Positions 27,142 to 37,400 of a stretch of DNA of 64,000 bases are shown piece by piece. This stretch comes from Chryseobacterium oncorhynchi (lineage in GTDB: Bacteria > Bacteroidota > Bacteroidia > Flavobacteriales > Weeksellaceae), in contig NZ_PPEI02000001.1 of assembly GCF_002899895.1 (NCBI RefSeq), positions 906,848-970,847 of the forward strand. Reading direction: 5' to 3'. The notes beneath the pieces were generated by a model. That model was given only the letters and a program-made list of their open reading frames with translations, made no database searches and was not told the DNA's origin. A program made the translations under genes and the position numbers. Position 1 is the first letter of the stretch; each line of letters opens with the position of its first letter.

Positions 27142-27291
27142 ATGAAAAACTTGACAAATATTAGGCTAATGCCTTTTGAAAAGCCGGACTATCACTTTAT
27201 CTCTAATAATTATAGAGACCCTCTACCCTTGTTGATAAATAATCAACAAAAAATCTTTATAATTAAAAATATAATAAAACCAATTTTATGA
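27142..27291 (+). CDS. 49-codon leader ORF copying the megasynthase start
   Basis: The frame starts MKNLTNIRLMPFEKPDYH, against MKNLTIIGLTPFERPDVN at the first megasynthase: 12 of the first 17 residues and 40 of the first 48 bases agree. After codon 17 the similarity ends, and the rest (NYRDPLPLLINNQQKIFIIK onwards) is unrelated and AT-rich. It stops 75 bases before the megasynthase ATG and lies inside the predicted mRNA leader. It is either a tandem duplicate of the gene start that has decayed or a leader peptide kept for regulation. It is not a known RiPP precursor type that I recognise. Confidence 0.5.
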   Translation: MKNLTNIRLMPFEKPDYHFISNNYRDPLPLLINNQQKIFIIKNIIKPIL

Positions 27292-27366
27292 TTTCATAAG
27301 AGAACATTCCTCTTTATTTCAAAGAGTTATGAATTTTTATGAAGTTTCTTACTAACATATCACGCC

Positions 27367-30300
27367 ATGAAAAACTTAACCATTATTGGACTAACGCCTT
27401 TTGAAAGGCCGGATGTCAACCTTATGCCTAAGCTGCATCAGGCAGGTATCTTTCCCGTTCTAAGTTTGGGACAGGAATTGGCGCCCGCCGAGGAAGCCTT
27501 AAGTCGACTTGACCAATTAGATATACCGTCTTGTGGTATCTACATTTCTAACGAAAAACTTACATCGCTTCAAATTCCTGAGAAAGTGACCTTTGCAGTC
27601 ATACCCGCAGGAATGTTGATCAACCAGAACTCGAATCTTACCGTAATTTATCAGGTAAGTAGTCTGGAAGAGGCCAAACAGGCTGAACATTCAGGAGCAA
27701 ATGGAATTATCATCAAAGGAAATGAAGCAGGAGGCCAGATTGGCTATGAATCTACATTTGTGCTGTTTCAGCGAATTATCAAGGAAATTCAAAGCATTCC
27801 TGTATGGGTACAAGGAGGAATAGGACTCCACACCGCTGCAGCTGTAAAGGCTTTGGGAGCAACAGGTATCGTACTGGATAGTCAGCTTGCGTTATTTCCT
27901 GAAAGTTCTATTCCTAAGGACATCAAGGATTTATGTTCAAAACTGAATGGAACAGAAACAAAAATCATTGCTAATCATCGTGTACTCGTGAGGCCTAACT
28001 CACCTGCACTGCCTGAAAATATCAATTCTGAAGAACTTAAGCAATATTTTACAGATCTTGATATTAGTAAGAGTTATATCCCGATGGGGCAAGATATTTC
28101 GTTGGCAGTAGATTTATATGAAGAATTCAAAACGCTGAAAAAAATGACTTTTGGCTTTAAGGAAGCTATGTATGGTCACTTAAAGCAGGCAAAAGCTCTT
28201 CAGGTAATTGACCAGAATAATCCTCTGGCACAAGAACTTGGTCTTAGATATCCAATTGCACAAGGCCCAATGACTCGTGTAAGCGACGTTCCTTCATTTG
28301 CCAATGCTGTAGCAGAAGCAGGAGCCTTACCTTTTGTTGCATTATCACTACTTAAAGGTAATTCTGCAAAATCCTTAGTGATGGAAACGAAAGAGCTTGC
28401 CGGAAATAAAACATGGGGTGTAGGTATTTTAGGGTTTGCCCCTCAGGAATTAAGAGAAGAACAAACATCATACATTCTTGAAGCAAAACCACCGGTAGTT
28501 CTGATTGCAGGAGGAAGACCGGCGCAGGCCAAGGTATTTGAGAAAGCAGGAATAAAGACATTTCTGCACGTTCCATCTCCTGCCCTACTTGATATTTTCC
28601 TTAAAGAAGGAGCTAAAAGTTTTATTTTCGAAGGACGCGAATGTGGTGGCCATGTAGGCCCATTATCAAGCATGGTTCTTTGGGAAAAACAAATTGAACG
28701 TATTTTAAAAGAAGACCATCCGGAAAATATCAGTGTATTTTTCGCGGGCGGAATCCATAACGACTTTTCAACAGCTTTTGTTTCTATTATGGCCGCTCCA
28801 TTGGCTGCCAGAGGCGTAAAAGTTGGAGTATTAATGGGAACTGCATATCTCTATACTCAGGAAGCTGTACAAACCGGAGCTATTCAGGAAGAATTCCAGT
28901 TACAGGCTATGCAGGCCAAAGACACCGTTTTATTAGAAACAGCACCGGGGCACGAAACCCGTTGCTTAAATACAGCTTTTGCACACCATTTTACTACTGA
29001 GAAAGCCAAGCTTTTAGCTGCCGGAGCAGATAAAAAAGAAGTTTGGGAGCAATTGGAAAAACTCAATGTAGGACGCTTAAGAATCGCTGCTAAAGGCATA
29101 GAACGTCAAGGAGATCAATTGGTTAACATCCCAAAAGATGATCAACTTGACCTTGGCATGTACATGATCGGGCAGATTGCTACGATGCATAATAAAGTTC
29201 TTTCCCTTGAAGAACTTCACCAGAATGTAAGCGTAAATAACTACGATTATATCCAAAACGCCGCATTATCAGAAGAACCAACATCAAGCGAAAAGCCATT
29301 AGACATCGCTATTGTAGGTATGGAATGTATTTTCCCCGGAGCCAAAAATCTGGAAGAATTCTGGAGAAATATTATTCTGGGAAAAGACAGTGTTACAGAA
29401 GTTCCGGATGAAAGATGGAGCAAGGATCTTTATTACAATCCTGATTCAGACGGGCCAGATGTTTCGCATTCCAAATGGGGTGGATTCATTCCAAAAATTG
29501 ATTTTGATCCATTAGCATTCGGAATTCCGCCACAATCCCTTGCAGCCATTGAACCTACACAATTATTAACATTATTGGTTGCAAAACGCGCTATGGAAGA
29601 TGCTGGATATGGTGAAAAGCATATCAACAGAGACAACATTTCTGTAATTATTGGCGCTGAAGGAGGCAATGACCTTGCTAACAGCTATAGTTTCAGAGGA
29701 TATTATAAACAAGTATTTGGCGAGCTTCATGAAGAAGTAAAAGAAGCTTTTCCACACACCACAGAGGATTCTTTCCCGGGTATTTTGGCCAATGTAATCG
29801 CAGGTAGGATTACGAATCGTCTTGATCTTGGTGGAAGAAACTTCACTGTAGATGCAGCTTGTGCTTCTTCTTTGGCAGCTATTGATTTAGCTTGTCAGGA
29901 ACTTGTACTGGGCAAATCAGATATGGTTCTTGCCGGAGGAGCAGATTTACATAACGGGATCAATGATTACCTTATGTTTTCAAGTACCCATGCGCTTTCC
30001 AGAAAAGGAAGATGCGCAACATTTGATAGTGATGCAGACGGGATCGCCCTTGGAGAAGGAATTGCCATCCTTGTTTTAAAAAGATATGAAGACGCCATCA
30101 ATGATGGAGACCGTATTTACTCTGTAATCAAAGGTGTGGGTGGATCCAGTGATGGTAAAGCCCTAGGATTAACTGCACCTAGAAAAATTGGTCAGGTAAG
30201 AGCATTGGAACGCGCTTATACTCAAGCCGGAATCAGTGCTGCATCTGTAGGATTGGTAGAAGCTCATGGTACAGGAACTGTAGTTGGAGATAAAACAGAG

Positions 30301-33300
30301 TTAAGTGCTTTAACAAATCTATTCAGCCGTTCAGGTGCTTTACCGGGACAGACTCATTTAGGTTCTGTGAAGACACAGATTGGACATACTAAATGTGCTG
30401 CAGGATTAGCAGGTTTAATCAAAGCTTCTCTGGCAGTTTACCATGGTATAAAACCACCAACCCTTCACCTTCAAAAACCTAATGCTTACTATAACGCACA
30501 AACAAGTCCTTTCTCTTTCCATGCAGAAACTGGATTATGGACTGAAAAGAACCGTTATGCAGGAATCAGTGCTTTTGGATTTGGAGGAACAAACTTCCAT
30601 ACGGTCATTGCCAATCATCCGAAACAAGATGATTCTATTGCAATGCAGTCATGGCCTTCAGAATTATTTGTATTCCGTGGGGATACTTATGAAGAAGCCA
30701 AAGGGCAATCAAGCCAAATCAAAGCTTTATTAGAAATCAATGATGGGATTCCATTAAAAGATATTGCTTACAGTTTAAGTATAAGCTCAGAGAAATCAAT
30801 TCAGTTCAGTATTGTTGCAGATACTGCTGAAGATCTGATGATGAAACTTGAATTAGTACTGCTGGGAATAGAAACAAAAGATACGTTCACCGTTAATAAA
30901 AAAGAGGGAAAAGTGGCGTTCACATTCCCTGGACAAGGGAGTCAGAGAATCAATATGGCCCGTGACTTATTCGTCGTTTTCCCAGCCATGCGTAAGCTTA
31001 TTGATGACTATCCTGAACTTGAAAAAGTGGTTTTCCCATCAAAAACTTTTAATGAAGCTGATTTAAAACAACAAAAGGAAACCATTAAAGATACCCGTTT
31101 AGCACAACCACTTTTAGGAATTGTTGATCTTGCATTAGCCAAATTCTTAGAAACACTAGGAATCATTCCGGACATGCTGGCTGGCCATAGTTATGGTGAA
31201 TTACCGGCTTTATGTTTTGCAGGTGTATTTAGAGAAGATCAATTGGTAGATTTAAGTATCCAGAGAGCACAGTCTATTTTAGATTCAGTAGAAGGCGGAG
31301 ATCCGGGTTCAATGTTGGCAGCAAGTGCTAGCCACGAACGTTTACAACCTATTATTGCTCAGGTAGAAGGATGTTATCCGGTTAACTTCAATGCTCCAAC
31401 TCAATGTGTTATTGCAGGAAGTACGGAGGCTATTAATAAGCTCTTGGAAGTTCTTAAACAAGAGGGCATTTCTGCTAAGAAGCTGGAAGTAGCGTGTGCA
31501 TTCCACAGCCCGCTATTGGCAAAATCTAAAAGTTTATATGCTGATGTATTAAAAGATATTCCTTTCCAGGAGATGCAAATCCCTGTTTGGTCTAATACTA
31601 CAGCAGAGGTATATCCGTCTAGCCCATCAGAAATCAAAGAAAGACTGACTGACCATTTGGTACAGCCTGTAAGATTTGTAGAGCAGATGCAAGCAATGTA
31701 TAATGATGGAGCAAGAATCTTCATTGAGGTAGGTCCTGGAAAAGTTCTTACCGGACTGGCAAAATCATGTATTGAAAAAGATCAGTTGACCTTATATGTA
31801 GAAGATAACAGCCGTAATAAATTTACCCACTTGCTTTGCATGTTGGCTCAATATTTAGGAACAGGACGCACTTTCAACATTGAAAAACTTTTCGATGGAC
31901 GTAGTGTTCAGATTATTGATATCAATCAGCCTGAACTTTACAAGAAAAGTCCTGCCATCTGGCGTGTTAACGGACAAGCTGCACATCCGACAACAGGTAC
32001 ACTGCCTGCTAATGGTGCACTACCCATTTTAACTCCTATTTCCATGAACAATTTTACTAATAATACCCAGCCCCCTGCACCGGAAAGCTTATCCACAGCG
32101 GAACGTATGCTGCAGGAATATTTGAACAGCATGAAATTAATGATACAGGCACAACGTGATGTGATGCTTTCCTTTATGGGACAGAATCCTCAGATAAACC
32201 CAATGCCTGTTTATAACACTCCAATGCCTGCTTCTACCCCTGAACGTACTATTCCTGTACAACCTGTTTATCAAGAAAGAACAGTGGCAGTTGCTGCTTC
32301 TGCGGTTGCTGTAAAACCGGCTCCTACAAGAGATATTAAATCATTATTATTACAGGTAGTAAGCGATAAAACAGGATATCCACAGGAAATGCTGGGCATG
32401 GAAATGGATCTTGAAGCCGACCTGAGTATCGACTCTATCAAAAGAGTAGAAATTATAGGAACTCTTCGTAATGAATTGGGAACATTATCAAACGGTAATG
32501 CCAATGAAGATACCGTTATGGAACAATTGGCAGGAATCAAAACCCTAAGTGGATTGGTTTCATGGCTTACTGAATTCTCAGGAGCAGACACTACAACTAC
32601 CCCTGAAAAAAATATCACAACAGCCGAAACTAAAGCTTCAAAACCACAATCTTCATCAGCTCTATCACTAGAAGATCTTCAAAATGCTATTCTGAATATC
32701 GTAAGTGAAAAAACAGGATATCCAAAAGAAATGTTAGGGTTAGACTTAGATTTAGAAGCAGACCTTAGTATCGATTCTATCAAGCGTATGGAAATCATTG
32801 CAGATCTTAAAAACAAGATCGGTTTTGGGGAGAACCTTGATCAGGCCGATGATGTCATGGAAAAACTGGCAGCCATTAAAACACTTCGTGGGTTAGCAAG
32901 CTGGATCAGCGAAATGAGTGGTGAAAACAATGAAGCCAAAGATGAAGTAAAGGAAATCAACACTCCTGAACCTACAAACAATGTATTATCACGTCTTCGT
33001 TTTGACATTACTCCTACAGACGCTTCTTTAGTGCAAAATACGGAAGTTCTACAGGGAAAACACTTTGCAATCACTCAGGATGACAGTAAGCAAACCTCAG
33101 CCATCAAAAACGAACTGGAAAAGCATGGAGCAATTGTAGAATTAGTAGACACGGAAAAAGATCTTTCAAATTTTGACGGATTGATTATGTTAGACCTATT
33201 CTCATCAACTGATAAACCAAGTATTATCGATCATGTTGATTTGATTAAAAAACTGGATTTTGATAAAGTAAAGTGGGTTTATCTGATCTCTGACATCACC

Positions 33301-34410
33301 GCTAATCTTCAGGAAATAACGGATGCGAAATCATTGCGTCATCATCAGGGTTATCCGGGACTTTTCAAAAGCTTAGCAAGAGAATTTGACCAAACGACTT
33401 GCAGATTAATCAGTCTGAGTACACCTCAGGAAATGGATCAAATCGCTGAAATTACGCTAAAGGAGATCCTAACCAACGATAAACCTGCTGAAGTAATTTA
33501 TAAAAATGAAAAAAGACACAGAGTAGACATTATCCCGTCACCGTTGTCAACAAGCTTAAACGAAGCCCATATTCAGTTAGATCAGAAATCCGTGGTCTTG
33601 GTACTTGGAGGCGCACAGGGAATCACTGCAGAATTGGCAAAACATATGTCTCAGGCTTACCCATGTACTTATATTCTGGTAGGAAGATCTGCAGATCCAA
33701 GAAACGAAGCATCTGCTTTGAAAGAATTCGAAGGAATGAAAACCAAAGAGGAAATTAGAGCATTTCTCATCAAATCCGGAAGATTCACTTCACCTGCTGA
33801 AATAGAAAAAGAAACAACAAAAGTATTCAAAAACAATCAAATCCTACGTACTATTCGTGATATGGAAGCGCTTGGAAACACAATCGTCTACCAATCATTG
33901 GATCTTTGTGATGAACAAGGTTTGAGTCAACTGATAAGCAGTATATATGAAAAATATAACCGTTTGGATGGAGTTATTCATGGAGCAGGTCTTTTAGAAG
34001 ATAAATTGTTCAAACAAAAGACAACTTCTTCTTTCGGACGTGTATTTGATACCAAAGTGAAGCCGCTACGTGTACTGGCAGAGCAACTTCGTACAGACTG
34101 TCAGTTTGTAGTGCTGTTCTCAAGTATAGCATCTGTATACGGCAACAAAGGTCAGACAGATTATGCTGCTGCCAATAGTGTATTGGATGATTATGCCAAT
34201 GCTTTAAACAAAAAATTAAAAGGAAAAGTGATTTCCATCAACTGGGGACCCTGGAAAGGAGCCGGAATGGTTTCATCAACCCTTGAAACAGAATACGAAC
34301 GTAGAGGTATCTCCCTGATTCCATTGGATGAAGGAAAGGAAATCTTCCTTAATGAGATCAAATACGGAACTGAAAGCCAGGTGCTGATCATGTCAGGAAA
34401 CAATTGGTAA
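27367..34410 (+). CDS. PUFA-synthase-like megasynthase: NMO-NMO-KS-AT-ACP-ACP-KR
   Basis: 2347 residues; a type I iterative acyl/polyketide synthase. Domains: two nitronate-monooxygenase/PfaD-like flavin reductase barrels (about 1-215 with AGGQIG at 121-126; about 285-560 with QGPM at 299 and ECGGHVG at 425-431); KS about 645-1085 with C832, H967 and H1007; AT about 1180-1475 with GHSYGE, S1275; two ACPs with S1690 and S1804 in the PUFA-synthase-type motif LSIDSIKR; ketoreductase about 2073-2330 with GGAQG and S2253/Y2266. The order resembles PfaA with PfaD-type reductases moved to the N-terminus. It should load malonyl units, condense, reduce the ketone and, using the flavin domains, enoyl groups. 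The dehydratase is in the next protein, 19 bases on. All key residues are present. Confidence 0.9.
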   Translation: MKNLTIIGLTPFERPDVNLMPKLHQAGIFPVLSLGQELAPAEEALSRLDQLDIPSCGIYISNEKLTSLQIPEKVTFAVIPAGMLINQNSNLTVIYQVSSLEEAKQAEHSGANGIIIKGNEAGGQIGYESTFVLFQRIIKEIQSIPVWVQGGIGLHTAAAVKALGATGIVLDSQLALFPESSIPKDIKDLCSKLNGTETKIIANHRVLVRPNSPALPENINSEELKQYFTDLDISKSYIPMGQDISLAVDLYEEFKTLKKMTFGFKEAMYGHLKQAKALQVIDQNNPLAQELGLRYPIAQGPMTRVSDVPSFANAVAEAGALPFVALSLLKGNSAKSLVMETKELAGNKTWGVGILGFAPQELREEQTSYILEAKPPVVLIAGGRPAQAKVFEKAGIKTFLHVPSPALLDIFLKEGAKSFIFEGRECGGHVGPLSSMVLWEKQIERILKEDHPENISVFFAGGIHNDFSTAFVSIMAAPLAARGVKVGVLMGTAYLYTQEAVQTGAIQEEFQLQAMQAKDTVLLETAPGHETRCLNTAFAHHFTTEKAKLLAAGADKKEVWEQLEKLNVGRLRIAAKGIERQGDQLVNIPKDDQLDLGMYMIGQIATMHNKVLSLEELHQNVSVNNYDYIQNAALSEEPTSSEKPLDIAIVGMECIFPGAKNLEEFWRNIILGKDSVTEVPDERWSKDLYYNPDSDGPDVSHSKWGGFIPKIDFDPLAFGIPPQSLAAIEPTQLLTLLVAKRAMEDAGYGEKHINRDNISVIIGAEGGNDLANSYSFRGYYKQVFGELHEEVKEAFPHTTEDSFPGILANVIAGRITNRLDLGGRNFTVDAACASSLAAIDLACQELVLGKSDMVLAGGADLHNGINDYLMFSSTHALSRKGRCATFDSDADGIALGEGIAILVLKRYEDAINDGDRIYSVIKGVGGSSDGKALGLTAPRKIGQVRALERAYTQAGISAASVGLVEAHGTGTVVGDKTELSALTNLFSRSGALPGQTHLGSVKTQIGHTKCAAGLAGLIKASLAVYHGIKPPTLHLQKPNAYYNAQTSPFSFHAETGLWTEKNRYAGISAFGFGGTNFHTVIANHPKQDDSIAMQSWPSELFVFRGDTYEEAKGQSSQIKALLEINDGIPLKDIAYSLSISSEKSIQFSIVADTAEDLMMKLELVLLGIETKDTFTVNKKEGKVAFTFPGQGSQRINMARDLFVVFPAMRKLIDDYPELEKVVFPSKTFNEADLKQQKETIKDTRLAQPLLGIVDLALAKFLETLGIIPDMLAGHSYGELPALCFAGVFREDQLVDLSIQRAQSILDSVEGGDPGSMLAASASHERLQPIIAQVEGCYPVNFNAPTQCVIAGSTEAINKLLEVLKQEGISAKKLEVACAFHSPLLAKSKSLYADVLKDIPFQEMQIPVWSNTTAEVYPSSPSEIKERLTDHLVQPVRFVEQMQAMYNDGARIFIEVGPGKVLTGLAKSCIEKDQLTLYVEDNSRNKFTHLLCMLAQYLGTGRTFNIEKLFDGRSVQIIDINQPELYKKSPAIWRVNGQAAHPTTGTLPANGALPILTPISMNNFTNNTQPPAPESLSTAERMLQEYLNSMKLMIQAQRDVMLSFMGQNPQINPMPVYNTPMPASTPERTIPVQPVYQERTVAVAASAVAVKPAPTRDIKSLLLQVVSDKTGYPQEMLGMEMDLEADLSIDSIKRVEIIGTLRNELGTLSNGNANEDTVMEQLAGIKTLSGLVSWLTEFSGADTTTTPEKNITTAETKASKPQSSSALSLEDLQNAILNIVSEKTGYPKEMLGLDLDLEADLSIDSIKRMEIIADLKNKIGFGENLDQADDVMEKLAAIKTLRGLASWISEMSGENNEAKDEVKEINTPEPTNNVLSRLRFDITPTDASLVQNTEVLQGKHFAITQDDSKQTSAIKNELEKHGAIVELVDTEKDLSNFDGLIMLDLFSSTDKPSIIDHVDLIKKLDFDKVKWVYLISDITANLQEITDAKSLRHHQGYPGLFKSLAREFDQTTCRLISLSTPQEMDQIAEITLKEILTNDKPAEVIYKNEKRHRVDIIPSPLSTSLNEAHIQLDQKSVVLVLGGAQGITAELAKHMSQAYPCTYILVGRSADPRNEASALKEFEGMKTKEEIRAFLIKSGRFTSPAEIEKETTKVFKNNQILRTIRDMEALGNTIVYQSLDLCDEQGLSQLISSIYEKYNRLDGVIHGAGLLEDKLFKQKTTSSFGRVFDTKVKPLRVLAEQLRTDCQFVVLFSSIASVYGNKGQTDYAAANSVLDDYANALNKKLKGKVISINWGPWKGAGMVSSTLETEYERRGISLIPLDEGKEIFLNEIKYGTESQVLIMSGNNW

Positions 34411-34429
34411 ACCTCTGTACAAAATAAGT

Positions 34430-37400
34430 ATGAAAAAAACGGATGTTGCTGTAATTGGCCTATCTTGTGTCTTTCCGGGGGCACAAGATGCCAATACTTT
34501 TTGGCAGAATATTGTCAATAAAGTAGACTCTACCCAATCGGCTCCGGCTGATAGGATAGATCCGGTACACTTTAGTGATGCCACCAACCCTGTCGATCGT
34601 TTCTATTGTAAACGAGGCGGGTTTATCCCTGACTATGAATTTGATCCCACAGCATTTGGAATATTACCACTCGCTGTAGAAGGAACAGAACCAGACCATT
34701 TATTAACCCTTGATTTAGTTCAGAAAGCATTGGAAGATGCAGGCGTATTTCAAAAGAATACTTCCCTTGAAAAAACAGGAATTATTATAGGTAAAGGAAA
34801 CTATACCGGCCCTGGAGCTACCCGTGCCATAGAAATTGTAAGAACCGGAGAACAGATTTCCTCATTATTACAGGAATTACTGCCTCAGGTATCTTCTGCT
34901 GATATTGAAAAAGTAAAGCATGCTTTTCAGGAACGTAAAGGACGTTTCGCTGCCGATACTGCCATGGGACTGATTCCCAATCTGGTGGCTTCATTGGTAG
35001 CCAACCGCTTTGATCTGGGAGGCGTTGCCTTTACGGTAGATGCCGCTTGTGCCAGTGCCTTAATTGCCGTAGATCATGCTGTACAAGAACTTCAGCGAGG
35101 CCGTTCCGACATTATGATTGCTGGCGGTGTACATACAGGACAAAATGCTGCTTTCTGGAGCATCTTTGCCCAGTTGGGAGCCATGTCCCGTCAAGAAAAG
35201 ATCAAGCCATTCAGTATGGATGCTGATGGATTATTGATTGGGGAAGGGTGTGGTTTTGTCGTTTTAAAACGACTGGAAGACGCCGTTCGTGATCAGGACA
35301 AGATCTACGCTGTTATTAAAGGCGTGGGAGTAAGCAGTGATGGGAACGGAACCAGTGTGATGAGTCCGTCCGTAAAAGGCCAACTGAAAGCTTTGGAGCA
35401 AGCCTGGATTAATGCTGATTTAGACAAAAATAAAGTCGGTTACCTTGAAGCTCATGGTACCGGAACTCCGCTTGGAGACAAAACGGAACTTCAAACCTTA
35501 GCACAGTTCTTTGGAAAAGAAGAAACTGCTCCGGTTGCAGGAATTGGGTCTGTAAAGTCCAATATCGGACATGCGATGCCCGCTGCAGGAATTGCAGGGT
35601 TGATTAAAACCTGTTTAGCATTACATCACGATACTTTGCCGCCAACATTATATTGTGAAAACCCAACTGCAGACATGCAGAACACAAGATTCAAACCTGT
35701 ACAGGAAGCCAAAAACTGGTCAAAGACAGGACTTCCAAAAGTAGCAGCAGTGAATGCTTTCGGATTTGGAGGAATCAACGCACACGTTGTTTTGGAAGGC
35801 TATGATATGCCGAAAAAAGATCATGTATTGATATTGGCAAGACCTACCCATGAAGAATTATTGTCTGCATTACAAAATAATGAAACGACCATTGGTGAAG
35901 GAGATTTCAGGGTTGCGATATTTGATCCAACACCTGCAAGAATAGAAAAAGCACTTAAAATTGTCTCCAAGAACATCACTTGGAAAAACAAACAGGATAT
36001 TTGGTACACCTCTGCCCCATTATTAAAAGATGGCGGTAAAGTTGCCTTTGTATTTCCGGGCTTAGATGGTCTGGCAAAAGGCGAAGTAGACAGCGTTAGC
36101 CGTTATTTCGGATTAACAGCGCCTATAGAAACTGAAGGTGAAGGACTTTTAACCGATGCTTTAAACATCTTCAACAACTGCAGTATCCTGGATAATTCTT
36201 TGAAAAAACTGGGAATCATCCCTGATATGAACGCAGGACACAGTTTAGGAGAATGGCTGGCAGGATATTCATCCGAGTTGGCAGAAGCCAATTCTGTAAA
36301 AGCACTTATTGATGTGCTGAATCCTGAAACATTTGAATTAAAAGACTCCAAATTCATTGCTATCGGAGCCGGAATTGATGTAGTACAACCTTTTATTGCT
36401 GAAATTTCAGATCTATATGTATCCAATGACAATTGCCCTAATCAGGTGATTCTTTGTGGCAGTAATGCTGCTTTGGATGAATTGGTACCTCAATTAAAAT
36501 CAAAACAGATCTTCCATCAGGTTCTGCCTTTCCAATCCGGATTCCACTCTCCTTTTATCGCCGATAAACTGGATGTGATTCTTGCAGGAATGGAAAAAGC
36601 CCAGTTTCAGAAAACAAAGATCCCGTTATGGTCTGCAACAACACTGGAACCATATCCGGCAGATCAGGGAGCCATCAGAAAACTGAGCGCAGAGCATCTT
36701 GTTGAGCCTGTTCGTTTTCGCGAACTTACGGATAAATTATACGAAGAAGGGGCAAAAGTGTTCATTCAGGTGGGAACCGGAGGTTTAATTGGCTTCATTG
36801 ATGATACCTTGAAAGGAAAAGCATTCAGCACCATTGCTGCCAGCGTTCCAACCCGTTCTGCACTGGCACAGTTACAACGTGTAGTAGCCTCATTATTTGT
36901 AGAAGGAAAAACGATAGCTCTTGATTTTCTGGAGATTCGGAATCATTCGAAAAGACCATCAGGAAAAGGCATTAAACTGGAGTTAGGCTCTCCTATTATC
37001 CGTAATTTTAAAGAAGTTAAAGCTTTAGCTCAGTCTTTTGATACGCCAAAACAATATACCGCAAACGCTTCAGCTATTGCCACAAAAAGCGGACATCCGC
37101 TGGTACAGGCATTTCAGGACAATGTTGCAGACATGATCCGTATGCAGGAAGAAGTCTTGACTTTATTCCAAAATCGTCCGGAAATAACCATCTCTCGTCC
37201 CGCTCAGGTTGCTCCTGCAGCACAACAGATCGCTCCAAAAGCACCAAGAAGTACAACTTTCTCGAAAGATATGTATGTGACCTTAGAAAGCCACCCTTAT
37301 CTTATCGATCACAGCTTATTGAGACAGCCTAAAGGTTGGGCTCATGTAGCAGATATGGAACCGGTTATTCCGATGACGATGATCTTTGAGCAGCTTGCAG

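Noticed and set aside
27142-27291. The leader ORF as a lanthipeptide or other RiPP precursor.
   Set aside because: No modifying enzymes are nearby and the sequence lacks a leader/core layout; its similarity to the megasynthase start explains it better.
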